From positions 1 to 64,000 of the forward strand of contig NZ_CAJRAY010000077.1 of assembly GCF_907165215.1 (NCBI RefSeq): DNA of 64,000 nucleotides, written 5' to 3'. Each line of letters begins with the position of its first letter. Position 1 is the first letter of the stretch. This document shows positions 53,128 through 64,000 of the stretch, in pieces. The translations under genes were made by a program, and so were the position numbers. Origin of the DNA: Thermobacillus xylanilyticus. Lineage in GTDB: Bacteria > Bacillota > Bacilli > Paenibacillales > Paenibacillaceae. The notes under the pieces were generated by a model. That model was not told where the DNA came from. It saw only the letters and a program-made list of their open reading frames with translations, and did not search any database.

Positions 53128-54642
53128 ATGAGCGGTTTCGAGATCGCGGTCAAACCGCTGTATTTGAGGTTTTTGCAGGAAGGATACGGCAAACGCGATG
53201 CCCTCTACGAGGCGATCCGCGCCGCGATGCTGGCGGGGGCGGTGCCGGAAGGCGCGCGTCTGCCGGCCACCCGGCTGCTCGCCGCTTCGTTTGACGTTTC
53301 CCGGGGAGTGGCAGCGGCCGCTTACGACATGCTGCATGCGGAAGGCTATGTGCGGACCGCCGTCGGTTCGGGAACGTATGCGGCGTACCGCGCCCCGGTC
53401 GGCGGCCTGATCAAGGAGACGGCGGATCCGGTTCATCCGGCGGGCACGGAGAACGCGCGGACGGGCAAGGTGCAGCTGTCCTCGCTTGGCAGGCGGGTCG
53501 TTGCCGCGGGCAGGCGCATGGAGCTTTCCCTGAATGACCGGGTGCCGTATGATCTGCGGATCGGACAGCCGGTGATTGCGGATTTTCCGTATGATGATTG
53601 GAAGCGGGCCGTCTATGCGGAGATTCGCCGTTTTCCGGGAAGGCTGCAGGAAGACGCTTTTCGGGCCGAAGGCCATGAACCGCTGCGCAGCGCGATTGTC
53701 CGCCATCTGGTGACAACGAAGGGCATAAGGGCCAATCCGGAACAGGTCGTCGTGACGAACGGATCGATGCAGGCGCTCGCGCTGATCGCGATGCTGCTGC
53801 TCGATCCGGGGGATCCTGCCGTCGTCGAGGACCCGGGCTATCCGGGGACGTGGGCGTCGGTCGAGGCGGCCGGCGGGAGACTCATCGCGGCGAAGGTGGA
53901 CCGGAGGGGCATTGTGCCGGAAGACTGGCCGGCGCGGCTGCTGTTCGTGACGCCGAGCCGGCAGTTCCCGACCGGCGGCGTATTGCCGATGGAACGGCGC
54001 GCCGCATTGCTGGATTGGGCGGCGCGGCGCAATGCCGTCATCGTCGAAGACGATTACGACAGCGAGTTCCGCTGGGGCGGGCGGCCGGTGGAACCGCTCA
54101 AGGCGATGGACCAGGGCGGCTGCGTGATTTATATCGGAACGTTCTCGCGGACGATGTTGAGGGATGTCCGAATCGGCTATGCGGTGCTGCCCGATGGGCT
54201 CGTCGAGCCGTTTCGCCGCGCGAAGGCATGGACCGAGCCGCATCCGACGGATCTGATCTGGCAGCGGGCGCTTGCACGCTTCATGGCCGCGGGCGCGTAT
54301 GCCCGCCATTTGCGGCGCATGCAGCGCATTTGCGGGACGAGGATGCAGCGGTTCCGCGAACGGCTGGAGAAGCTGCCGGGAGAGCCCTTCGACTGGTATC
54401 CGTCCGTCAGCGGGATGCATGTTTACGGCGAATGGCGCAGGGATCCCGGCGAATACGACGCGTTCCGGGCAGCATGTCTGGAGCGGGGCGTCGTCTGGAC
54501 GGACGGGGACCGGTATCGGCTCACCCCGCCCGTAAGGCGCAGCGCGATGTTCGGCTTCGCCCATCTCGACGACTGGACGATGGACGCTGCCGCGGAGCGG
54601 ATGGCGGATGCGCTGCTGCACCTGCGCGGCCGGCGGCGCTAG
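53128..54642 (+). CDS. MocR/PdxR-type regulator (GntR HTH fused to aminotransferase domain)
   Basis: The 504-residue protein has a GntR winged helix (about 15-85: KRDALYEAIRAAMLAGAVPEGARLPATRLLAASFDVSRGVAAAAYDML) and a linker. A fold-type I aminotransferase-like domain (about 130-500) has VVTNGSMQALALIAMLLLDPGD, TPSRQFPTGGVLP, VIVEDDYDSEFRWGG and the PLP Lys-region IGTFSRTMLRD. At the usual Lys position in GTFSKTM the translation reads Arg, so covalent PLP binding may be lost. The ATG at 53128 follows GGGGGG. Likely targets are itself and the divergent PNPOx-like gene. Confidence 0.88.
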   Translation: MSGFEIAVKPLYLRFLQEGYGKRDALYEAIRAAMLAGAVPEGARLPATRLLAASFDVSRGVAAAAYDMLHAEGYVRTAVGSGTYAAYRAPVGGLIKETADPVHPAGTENARTGKVQLSSLGRRVVAAGRRMELSLNDRVPYDLRIGQPVIADFPYDDWKRAVYAEIRRFPGRLQEDAFRAEGHEPLRSAIVRHLVTTKGIRANPEQVVVTNGSMQALALIAMLLLDPGDPAVVEDPGYPGTWASVEAAGGRLIAAKVDRRGIVPEDWPARLLFVTPSRQFPTGGVLPMERRAALLDWAARRNAVIVEDDYDSEFRWGGRPVEPLKAMDQGGCVIYIGTFSRTMLRDVRIGYAVLPDGLVEPFRRAKAWTEPHPTDLIWQRALARFMAAGAYARHLRRMQRICGTRMQRFRERLEKLPGEPFDWYPSVSGMHVYGEWRRDPGEYDAFRAACLERGVVWTDGDRYRLTPPVRRSAMFGFAHLDDWTMDAAAERMADALLHLRGRRR

Positions 54643-54698
54643 GCTTCGTACCGCATGAGCGTCGGCTTTGCAAGGATAGGGTGCGGCTCCCGGAGCGG

Positions 54699-55493
54699 TC
54701 AGGATCGGGTCTTCAGCAGGCGGCCGAGCGCTTCGCCCATGCGGACTTTGGCGCCGGGCGCCAGATCGCTCCGCGGTTCGAATGTTCCGTTCTCGGTGAG
54801 CAGGACGACGGTCGAGCCGAATTCGAACCAGGCCAGTTCGCCGCCGCGGCTGAGCCGGTCCGCCTTCGGATCGGCATAGCGTATGCCGCTGACGTTGAGC
54901 GCGCCGACTTTCACGACCGCCGTCTCGCCCGTTTCATGGCGGATATATGTGACAAGGCGTTCGTTCCGGCTGAGCACCCGCGGCATGTGGGTGAGGCCGA
55001 AGTCGTTGACGGGATATACGCGTCCCGGCAGATGATGGCGTTCGACGACGACGCCGTCCACCGGCGAATGGATGCGGTGGTAGTCGGACGGACTCAGGTA
55101 GAGCACGATGCCGTATCCGTTTCGGTAGCTCTCCGCGCGCGGATTGCCGCCGAGCAACTCGTCGATCGTGTAGTCCTGGCCTTTCACGTTGAAGATCGTT
55201 CCCTGGCGGATCGGTCCCATGCCGGTGATCCGCGCGTCGACCGGACTGACCAGAACGCCGGGCGCATCATCGACCGGACGGGCTCCCGGTTTCAGCCGGC
55301 GGGTGAAAAACTCGTTCAGCGTCGCATAGTCCCCGATCGCTTTCTCCGCTTCTTCCACCGCGATGCCGTAGACGCGCGCGAATCGCGGTATGAGCAGCCT
55401 GCTGGCCGGCGAGTGCGCGAATCGGCCGGCGAGACGGGAAATCCATTTCCGCGAACCCAGTTCCGTGAGCGTTCTCAGCAGCCATTTGCTCAA
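54699..55493 (-). CDS. psd: Phosphatidylserine decarboxylase
   Basis: The 264-residue proenzyme makes phosphatidylethanolamine. It has FARVYGIAVEEAEKAIGDYATLNEFFTRRLKPGARP, SPVDARITGMG, YLSPSDYHRIHSPVDGVV (charge-relay His), and the self-cleavage site FGSTVVLLTEN, where Ser becomes the pyruvoyl group (the usual LGST reads FGST). The start is TTG at 55493, nine bases after GGAAGGAG; longer in-frame starts lack an SD and add sequence atypical of Psd. No pssA gene is adjacent. Confidence 0.93.
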   Translation of the reverse strand: MSKWLLRTLTELGSRKWISRLAGRFAHSPASRLLIPRFARVYGIAVEEAEKAIGDYATLNEFFTRRLKPGARPVDDAPGVLVSPVDARITGMGPIRQGTIFNVKGQDYTIDELLGGNPRAESYRNGYGIVLYLSPSDYHRIHSPVDGVVVERHHLPGRVYPVNDFGLTHMPRVLSRNERLVTYIRHETGETAVVKVGALNVSGIRYADPKADRLSRGGELAWFEFGSTVVLLTENGTFEPRSDLAPGAKVRMGEALGRLLKTRS

Positions 55494-55729
55494 CTCCGCT
55501 TGCTCCTTCCGTGGGCTTTTGCCGCCTAGTGTGCCACAATGCCGGGGACAAATCAATAGACCGATGGACGCGGAAGATTCATAGATTCCGTACATTTCCG
55601 TACGCGGGAGCCGGGATCCGGTGCGCCGGATGCGCCGACCAATCGCCCGCCCATGGGGAGCCGCCGTGTCCGGCCGGACATTTGACGTATATGTTGCTGG
55701 CAGGACTCATGCGAGAGGAGGTCGGGCCG

Positions 55730-56884
55730 ATGGCGGTGCCCAGGGTGGCCTTCGTCACGCCCGGATCGTTCGCCATCCCTTCGCCCAAGGGAAGTTCGGT
55801 CGAACGCGTCATCGAATACCTCGCCCCGCGTCTGGACCGGCGGCGGTTCGAGCCCCGGATCTACGGCCGGACGGGACGCGGGCTTTCCCGCGTCGGTTCG
55901 CTCGGCGGCGTGCGGATCGAGCGTTTTCCGGCCGCCGACAAGAAGGCGTATGTGCGCGCGGTCGGCACGGCGATGCGGAAGTTCCGTCCAACCCTGATCC
56001 AGGTGGAGAACCGTCCGCTGTACGTGCTCCGGTTGAGGCGGCGTTTTCCCCGAACAAAAATTTGGCTCAGCCTCCAGTCGAAAACGTTCATCGGGAAGCG
56101 GTACATCAGCAGATCGGCGCTGAAACGGAGTCTGGCCGCGGCCGACCGCGTGCTTGTCAACAGCCATTGGCTGCGCCGGACGGTAGCGGAGATGGTGCCG
56201 GAAGCTGCGGACAAGCTGCGCGTCCTCCATTTGGGCGTCGACATCGACCGGTTCCGGCCGCCGGACGACCCGGGGAGCGGCGAGCGAAGGCGGCGGCTGC
56301 GCGAAGACCGCGGTTGGACGGACCGGACGGTCGTCCTGTTCATGGGCCGGCTCATCCCGCGCAAGGGCGTGCATCATCTGCTGGCCATCCTGCCGAAGCT
56401 GGCCGAGGCGCATCCCGACGTGCTGCTCGTCATCGTCGGCAGCCCGTTCTACGGTTCCCATCGGGATACGGCGTACTCGCTGCGGCTGAAGAGAATGGCG
56501 CGCGCGATGAAGCGGCACGTGCTGTTCGTTCCGTATGTGCCGTACACGAAAGTGCCCGACTGGTTCCTCGCCGCCGATATCGCGGTCGTGCCGTCGAAGC
56601 CGGGCGAGGCGTTCGGCCTTGTCAACGTCGAGGCGATGGCGAGCGGGCTGCCGGTCGTCGCCTCCCGGGTGGGCGGCATCGTCGAGGTGGTCGAAGACGG
56701 CGAGACGGGGTATCTTGTTAACCCTGCGAACATGGAGGCGGAACTGCTGGACCGGATCGGCGCGCTCATCCGAGATCCGGAGTTGCGCAGCCGAATGGGC
56801 GCGGCCGGCCGGAAGCGCGTCGAGGAAAAGTTCACGTGGCAGCGCACCGCCGAAGCTTGGATGGAGCTGTACGAGCGCGGATAG
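55730..56884 (+). CDS. Family GT4 glycosyltransferase (CotSA-like)
   Basis: The 384-residue protein is a GT-B glycosyltransferase. Its N-terminal domain begins RVAFVTPGSFAIPSPKGSSVERVIEYLAPRL; the middle has DRVLVNSHWLRRTV and RVLHLGVDIDRFRP. The nucleotide-sugar domain has VLFMGRLIPRKGVHHLL and the E-x7-E motif GEAFGLVNVEAMASGLPVVAS. The closest type is CotSA/YtcC of spore formers, so coat or surface glycosylation is possible. The ATG at 55730 follows AGAGGAGG by seven bases; an ATG at 55709 is in frame but overlaps no better site. Confidence 0.88.
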   Translation: MAVPRVAFVTPGSFAIPSPKGSSVERVIEYLAPRLDRRRFEPRIYGRTGRGLSRVGSLGGVRIERFPAADKKAYVRAVGTAMRKFRPTLIQVENRPLYVLRLRRRFPRTKIWLSLQSKTFIGKRYISRSALKRSLAAADRVLVNSHWLRRTVAEMVPEAADKLRVLHLGVDIDRFRPPDDPGSGERRRRLREDRGWTDRTVVLFMGRLIPRKGVHHLLAILPKLAEAHPDVLLVIVGSPFYGSHRDTAYSLRLKRMARAMKRHVLFVPYVPYTKVPDWFLAADIAVVPSKPGEAFGLVNVEAMASGLPVVASRVGGIVEVVEDGETGYLVNPANMEAELLDRIGALIRDPELRSRMGAAGRKRVEEKFTWQRTAEAWMELYERG

Positions 56885-56896
56885 GCGGCGCCGGGG

Positions 56897-57257
56897 GGGT
56901 GCCGTGAGCGGCTGTAACGTGGATGGCACGTTACAGCGTCTGTGCGGCGGTGCCGTGAGCGGTTGTAACGTGGATAACACGTTACAGTGCATGTGCGGCG
57001 GTGCCGTGAGCGGCTGTAACGTGGATGGCACGTTACAGCGTCTGTGCGGTGATGCCGTGAGCGGCTGTAACGTGGATGGCACGTTACAGCGTCTGAGAGG
57101 TGGTGCGGTGAGCGGCTGTAACGTGGATGGCACGTTACAGCGTCTGTGCGGCGGTGCCGTGAGCGGCTGTAACGTGGATAACACGTTACAGCGTCTGAGA
57201 GGTGGTGCGGTGAGAAGTTGTAACGTGGATGGCACGTTACAGCGTCTGCGGGCGGTG
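56897..57257. repeat. Seven tandem 51-bp repeats, each with a 10-bp hairpin
   Basis: Seven units repeat at exactly 51 bp. Each contains [CT]TGTAACGTG, a GATGG or GATAA loop and CACGTTACAG, with hairpins at 56912-56936, 56963-56987, 57014-57038, 57065-57089, 57116-57140, 57167-57191 and 57218-57242. Between hairpins lie GCGTCTGTGCGGCGGTGCCGTGAGCG-type spacers that vary slightly (AGAGGTGGTGCGG in some). Hairpin arms are almost invariant and the loops and spacers vary, suggesting selection on the palindrome. No start codon with an SD opens a frame through the array, so it is probably not coding. It lies between the glycosyltransferase gene and the thi promoter. Confidence 0.92.
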
Positions 57258-57280
57258 CTCAAATGAATTCACAACTCCGG

Positions 57281-57309
57281 TTGACAGTTGCAGGAAACTC
57301 CCGTATAGT
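57281..57309 (+). promoter_or_regulatory. Promoter of the thiamine operon
   Basis: TTGACA (57281-57286), exactly 17 bases, TATAGT (57304-57309): near consensus, starting transcription just before the riboswitch. Confidence 0.9.
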
Positions 57310-57319
57310 CTAAGGCGAA

Positions 57320-57412
57320 TCCACTAGGGGCGCCCTTGCGGGCTGAGATAAGGCGAATCCGCCTTGGTCCCTTTGAACCTGATCTGGGTAATGCCAGCGT
57401 AGGAAAGTGGGA
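57320..57412 (+). promoter_or_regulatory. TPP riboswitch (THI element)
   Basis: The aptamer shows the conserved thi-box parts: ACTAGGGGCGCC near 57323, the GGGCTGAGA loop (57340-57348) and CCTTTGAACCTGATCTGGGTAATGCCAGCGTAGGAAAG (57370-57407). Binding of thiamine pyrophosphate would stabilise this fold and reduce expression of the downstream thi genes. A perfect intrinsic terminator lies 100 bases further on, so control is probably transcriptional. Confidence 0.97.
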
Positions 57413-57510
57413 AGGCTTCGGAATTCGGAATACGATGCAGCGTGCACCCGGCGTGCCAACGGACCGCCGTATGTCCGGCGTGTGCCCGCCGTGCCCGTCG
57501 TGTGCGAATG

Positions 57511-57538
57511 AGCCGCTTCCCCGTGAAGCGGCTTTTTG
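57511..57538 (+). terminator. Terminator in the riboswitch expression platform
   Basis: AGCCGCTTC and GAAGCGGCT form a perfect stem around CCCGT and are followed by TTTTTG. The 57540-57815 stretch after it, up to thiC, holds no recognised gene; a weak 38-codon frame at 57640 has only a GGAG site and was not called. Confidence 0.85.
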
Positions 57539-57635
57539 CATATGCGGGATGTTGCAGGCGGGATTGGCCTTGGCATGCTGCTGTGTGCAGGTGCATTGTG
57601 AAAGCATGCTGACGGCGATGCTGCAACCGGAGTGA

Positions 57636-60833
<3,198 letters not shown>

Positions 60834-60837
<4 letters not shown>

Positions 60838-61706
60838 GCCGTGCGGCGTTTGATTTCCGGCTGTATGCCATTACGGCCGAGTCCTGCCACCCCGGCCGGG
60901 ATCTGATCGAAGTCATGGAAGCGGCGATCCGCGGCGGCGCGGACATCGTGCAGCTGCGGGACAAGGAGACGCCGCCGGAACGGCTGCTCGGGCAAGCCCG
61001 CGCGCTCCGGGAGCTTACGCGGCGCTACGGCGTGCCGTTCATCGTGAACGACTATCCGGAGCTGGCGCTTGAGGCGGAGGCGGACGGCGTCCATCTCGGC
61101 CAGGAAGACATGCCGATCGCGGAGGCGCGCAGGCTGCTCGGCGAGGACAAGATCATCGGCATCTCGACCCATTCGATCGAGCAGGCGCGGGAAGCGGTCC
61201 GGGCGGGCGCCGACTACATCGGCGTCGGGCCGGTCTATCCGACGCCGACGAAGCCGGGCCGGCCGGCGGCCGGACTCGAATACGTCCGGCAGGCTGCGGC
61301 GGAGATCGCCATCCCGTGGGTCGCGATCGGCGGTATAACGCTTGACAACGCGGACGAAGTGCTGGATGCCGGGGCGCGCCGGCTGTGCGCGGTGTCCGCC
61401 ATTGTCGGCAGCCCGGACCCCGAAGCGGTCAGCCGGGAGCTGAAGGCCCGGATCACCGCCCGGGAAGCGGGGCATGCGGCAGATGCGGCCCCTCCGGCGG
61501 AAGGTCCGATTCGGCTTCGCCTCAACGGGCGCGATACGGAGACGACGGCGCGAACGCTCGGCGAACTGATCGAGCGGCACGGCCTCAAGGACCGGCGGAT
61601 CGTCGCCGAGGTGGACGGCGAGATCGTCGCGCGTTCCGAATGGAGCCGGACGCTGCTTAAGGCCGGCGCCGCCGTGGAGCTGGTCCATTTCAGGGGAGGG
61701 GGTTGA
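60834..61706 (+). CDS. thiE: Thiamine-phosphate synthase fused to sulfur carrier ThiS
   Basis: The 290-residue protein is a fusion. Residues about 5-210 are ThiE, which couples the pyrimidine and thiazole phosphates ([54 protein letters not shown]). After a 20-residue Ala/Pro linker, residues about 225-290 match ThiS ([40 protein letters not shown]) and end in FRGGG, giving the C-terminal Gly-Gly that ThiF adenylates and that carries sulfur to ThiG. No separate thiS exists between thiF and thiG, supporting a functional fusion. Genes on both sides overlap or abut. Confidence 0.93.
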
Positions 61707-61710
61707 TCGG

Positions 61711-62559
61711 ATGCACGAGGCGTTTTATCGCGTTCCGCCGCTCGTCATCGGCGGCCGGACGCTGCGCTCGCGGCTGTTCCTCGGCACGGGGCGGTTCCCG
61801 AGTCCGGCGGTCATGCTCCAGGCGCTGGAGGCGAGCGGGGCGGAAGTCGTCACCTTCGCCGTCCGCAGGGTCAATCTGGACGAAACCGCCGACGACTCGG
61901 TGCTGCAGCATCTGGAAGGACGGGATCTCATTTATCTGCCGAACACGTCGGGCGCATCGAGCGCCACCGAAGCGGTGCGCATCGCGAAGCTGGCCCGCGC
62001 CGCCGGGCTCGGCGACTGGGTCAAGGTCGAGATCAGCGCCGATCCGCGCACGCTGCTGCCGGATCCGATCGAGACGTTGAAAGCAACCGCGATGCTGGCG
62101 GAAGCGGGATTTACCGTGCTGCCCTATACGTCCGACGATCCGGTGCTGTGCCGGCGCCTCGCGGAGGCCGGTGCGGCCGCCGTCATGCCAGGCGGATCGC
62201 CGATCGGCACCGGGCTCGGCATTCTGAATCCGTACAATCTGCGTCTGATCGCGGAAGAGGCGAACGTGCCGGTCATCGTCGACGCCGGCCTCGGCTCGGC
62301 TGCTGACGCCGCGCAGGCGATCGAGCTCGGCGCCTCCGGCATCCTTGTGAACACGCCGGTCGCGAAGGCGCTCGACCCGGTCGCGATGGCCCGCGCGATG
62401 GCGCTCGCCGTCGAGGCCGGCGCGCTCTCCCGCGCGGCCGGACGCATTCCGAAACGGCTCTATGCGACGGCGAGCAGCGATCCGGACGGCGTGCTCGAGC
62501 CGCTGTCGGACCGCGCGGCCGAACCGGCCGCGGCCGGCCGGCGGGTGACCGGCGGATGA
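61711..62559 (+). CDS. thiG: Thiazole synthase
   Basis: The 282-residue TIM-barrel enzyme builds the thiazole phosphate from deoxyxylulose phosphate, dehydroglycine and ThiS-thiocarboxylate. It has [41 protein letters not shown], the Schiff-base Lys in [24 protein letters not shown] and [26 protein letters not shown]. The C-terminal tail (from about 260) is longer than in B. subtilis ThiG. GGAGGGGG precedes the ATG; the stop overlaps thiO by four bases. Confidence 0.97.
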   Translation: MHEAFYRVPPLVIGGRTLRSRLFLGTGRFPSPAVMLQALEASGAEVVTFAVRRVNLDETADDSVLQHLEGRDLIYLPNTSGASSATEAVRIAKLARAAGLGDWVKVEISADPRTLLPDPIETLKATAMLAEAGFTVLPYTSDDPVLCRRLAEAGAAAVMPGGSPIGTGLGILNPYNLRLIAEEANVPVIVDAGLGSAADAAQAIELGASGILVNTPVAKALDPVAMARAMALAVEAGALSRAAGRIPKRLYATASSDPDGVLEPLSDRAAEPAAAGRRVTGG

Positions 62560-63704
62560 GCGGGCGGGTCGTCATCCTCGGCGGCGGCATCATCGGCCTG
62601 TCGGCAGCGTTCGCGGCGGCCGCAAAGGGCTTCGGCGTCACCGTCGTCGAAGCCGGAAGACCCGGCGGACAGGCGTCCGGCGCGGCCGCCGGCATGCTGG
62701 CGCCATATACCGAAAATTCCGACGGGCCGGACCCGTTCTTCGCGCTCTGCCTCAAGAGTCTGCGGATGTATCCCGACTGGGCGGCCGCGATCGAAGAAGC
62801 GTCCGGGCGGAAGATCGAGCTGCGGCGCAGCGGCAGCCTCGCCGTCGCGTTGGGCGAAGCGGACGTGCTGCCGCTGACCGCGCGGATGGCGTGGCAGAAT
62901 CGGTACGGCGCCCGCGCCGAACTCGTCGGTTCGTCCGAATTGCGGCAGCTTGAGCCTCAGCTCGCGCCGGACATCGAGACGGCGCTCTACATCCCGGAGG
63001 AGGGCCATGTGTACGCGCCGGCGCTCGTCGAGGCGCTCGAGAGCGCCTGCCGCCGCCGGGGCGTCGCGATCGCCGCGGAGGCCGGCCGGACCGTGCGGCT
63101 GAACCTGGGCGCGGACGGGGTCGAAATCGGGACGGAGCGGGCCGGAACGTTCACCGGAGACGTGCTCGTCGTCTGCACGGGCGCCTGGACCGGGCTGTTC
63201 GAACGGGAGCTCGGCCTGCCGCTGCCCGTCCATCCGATCCGCGGGCAAATCTGCGCCTATCCGATGCCGGCCGGGCTCATCCGGCGCATCGTCGTCTCGC
63301 CGCAGGCGTACTGGACGGCCAAAAACAACGGAACGCTCGTCTGCGGCGCATCGGAAGATGTCGCCGGATTCGACACTTCCGTCACGGAACGCGGCATTGC
63401 TCGGCTCGTCCGCTGGGGGCCGAAGGTGTTCCCGATCCTGAAGGATCTTGAGCCGGTGCACCGGTGGGCGGGCCTGCGCCCGGGCACGCTGGACGGCCGG
63501 CCGCTGATCGGCCGTCTGGGGCATGCGCCGCGCGTCGTGATCGCGGCCGGCCATTACCGCAACGGCATTCTGCTGGCGCCCGCGACGGGCGCGGCCGTCG
63601 CCGCGCTGCTCACGGGCGAAGCGCCGCCCGTGCCGCTGGACGCGTTCGATCCGCTCCGGTTTACGGCGGTGCGGCAGATCGAGTTCGAAGGGATGAGGGC
63701 ATGA
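62556..63704 (+). CDS. thiO: Glycine oxidase
   Basis: The 382-residue FAD enzyme oxidises glycine to iminoacetate (dehydroglycine) for ThiG. It has the FAD-binding [17 protein letters not shown], the glycine-rich [15 protein letters not shown], and the substrate region [34 protein letters not shown]. Presence of ThiO rather than ThiH shows the aerobic thiazole route. Both ends overlap neighbours by four bases (ATGA). Confidence 0.96.
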   Translation: MSGRVVILGGGIIGLSAAFAAAAKGFGVTVVEAGRPGGQASGAAAGMLAPYTENSDGPDPFFALCLKSLRMYPDWAAAIEEASGRKIELRRSGSLAVALGEADVLPLTARMAWQNRYGARAELVGSSELRQLEPQLAPDIETALYIPEEGHVYAPALVEALESACRRRGVAIAAEAGRTVRLNLGADGVEIGTERAGTFTGDVLVVCTGAWTGLFERELGLPLPVHPIRGQICAYPMPAGLIRRIVVSPQAYWTAKNNGTLVCGASEDVAGFDTSVTERGIARLVRWGPKVFPILKDLEPVHRWAGLRPGTLDGRPLIGRLGHAPRVVIAAGHYRNGILLAPATGAAVAALLTGEAPPVPLDAFDPLRFTAVRQIEFEGMRA

Positions 63705-64000
63705 TGCAGAACGTGAAGCGGCATTCCCTGCCGCGCGCGCTGACGATCGCCGGCTCCGATTCCGGCGGCGGCGCGGGCATTCAGGCCGATCTGAAGACGA
63801 TGCAGGAGCTCGGCGTATTCGGCATGAGCGCCGTAACGGCCGTTACGGCGCAGAACAGCCTCGGCGTGCAGGCGGTCTGCCCGCTGCCGCCGGAGGTCGC
63901 GGCGGCGCAGATCGATTCGGTGCTCGGCGACATCGGCGCCGACGCGGTCAAGACCGGCATGCTGCACGATGCAGCCGTCATCGAGGCGGTGGCGGACGCC
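63701..64000 (+). CDS. thiD: HMP/HMP-phosphate kinase, 3' end beyond the window
   Basis: The first 100 residues are present. They contain the ThiD signature [41 protein letters not shown] and the segment [19 protein letters not shown]. The enzyme phosphorylates hydroxymethylpyrimidine phosphate for ThiE. The ATG at 63701 overlaps the thiO stop; the next codon is also ATG. The frame is open to the window end, so the gene is incomplete here only because the window stops. Confidence 0.95.
   Translation, partial: MMQNVKRHSLPRALTIAGSDSGGGAGIQADLKTMQELGVFGMSAVTAVTAQNSLGVQAVCPLPPEVAAAQIDSVLGDIGADAVKTGMLHDAAVIEAVADA

Noticed and set aside
56885-57266. CRISPR array or repeat protein at the 51-bp repeats
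   Set aside because: There are no unique spacers, no cas genes and no start codon with SD; the palindromes are inside the repeats at a fixed period.

Overview
The window looks like a chromosomal segment from a high-GC, endospore-forming member of the Firmicutes, most probably Paenibacillaceae (Paenibacillus, Cohnella or Thermobacillus type). The evidence is Firmicutes-style strong Shine-Dalgarno (SD) sites with frequent GTG and TTG starts, a T-box in front of pheST, the order pheS-pheT-zapA...mutS2, spore-coat genes (CotB-, CotG- and CotH-like), a Spo0E-type phosphatase, AlaR/AlaT- and EcsAB-like pairs, a ThiC-centred thiamine operon under a TPP riboswitch, and third-codon positions strongly biased to G/C. 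No rRNA or tRNA genes, prophage or CRISPR array were seen. The family-level assignment is inference.

Layout. 1-9.6 kb: the 3' end of a group II intron at the left edge, a VOC protein, a DedA protein, an OmpR-type two-component system, a mannonate dehydratase/fructuronate reductase pair, two acetyltransferases, and an amidoligase-family enzyme. The amidoligase is followed by an unusual 0.6-kb zone of promoters, hairpins and very small reading frames, ending in a CD3324-family protein. 9.7-18.9 kb: diaminopimelate dehydrogenase, glutamate dehydrogenase, a YdjO-like zinc protein, and a copper-related group (CopC-CopD fusion, DegS/NarL-type two-component system, YcnI) interrupted by a divergent MarR/MFS pair. 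19-28 kb: T-box, pheS, pheT, a ZapA-like protein with a very long coiled coil, a CuA-type cupredoxin lipoprotein, a YvlD-like membrane protein and mutS2.

28-41 kb: small membrane and zinc-ribbon proteins, an MFS protein, a spore-coat module (cotH, a pentapeptide-repeat CotG-like protein and a divergent CotB-like protein), an ArsB-like carrier with a small membrane partner and a second coat-like protein, alaR-alaT, a Spo0E-like protein, a cobalamin adenosyltransferase, a pseudouridine synthase, an Spx/ArsC-like protein and DUF3055. 40.4-55.5 kb: an HRDC protein with a promoter-proximal hairpin, a phospholipase C-like protein, an SDR, a DEAD-box helicase, an SLH protein, EcsAB, an M29 aminopeptidase, an aminotransferase, an AraC regulator, a PNPOx-like/MocR divergent pair and phosphatidylserine decarboxylase. 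55.7-64 kb: a glycosyltransferase, seven 51-bp tandem hairpin repeats, and the TPP-riboswitch-controlled operon thiC-thiF-thiE/S fusion-thiG-thiO-thiD, with thiD running off the right edge.

How genes work together. The thi operon encodes the pyrimidine branch (ThiC, ThiD) and most of the thiazole branch (ThiF, ThiS domain, ThiG, ThiO), plus the coupling enzyme (ThiE domain) fused to the sulfur carrier. CotH is a protein kinase for Ser/Thr-rich coat proteins, and its likely substrates (CotB-like and CotG-like) are encoded beside it. The most interesting non-standard items are this coat cassette, the 51-bp hairpin array, the ThiE-ThiS fusion, the ZapA-coiled-coil protein and the 8.6-9.3 kb micro-ORF zone.
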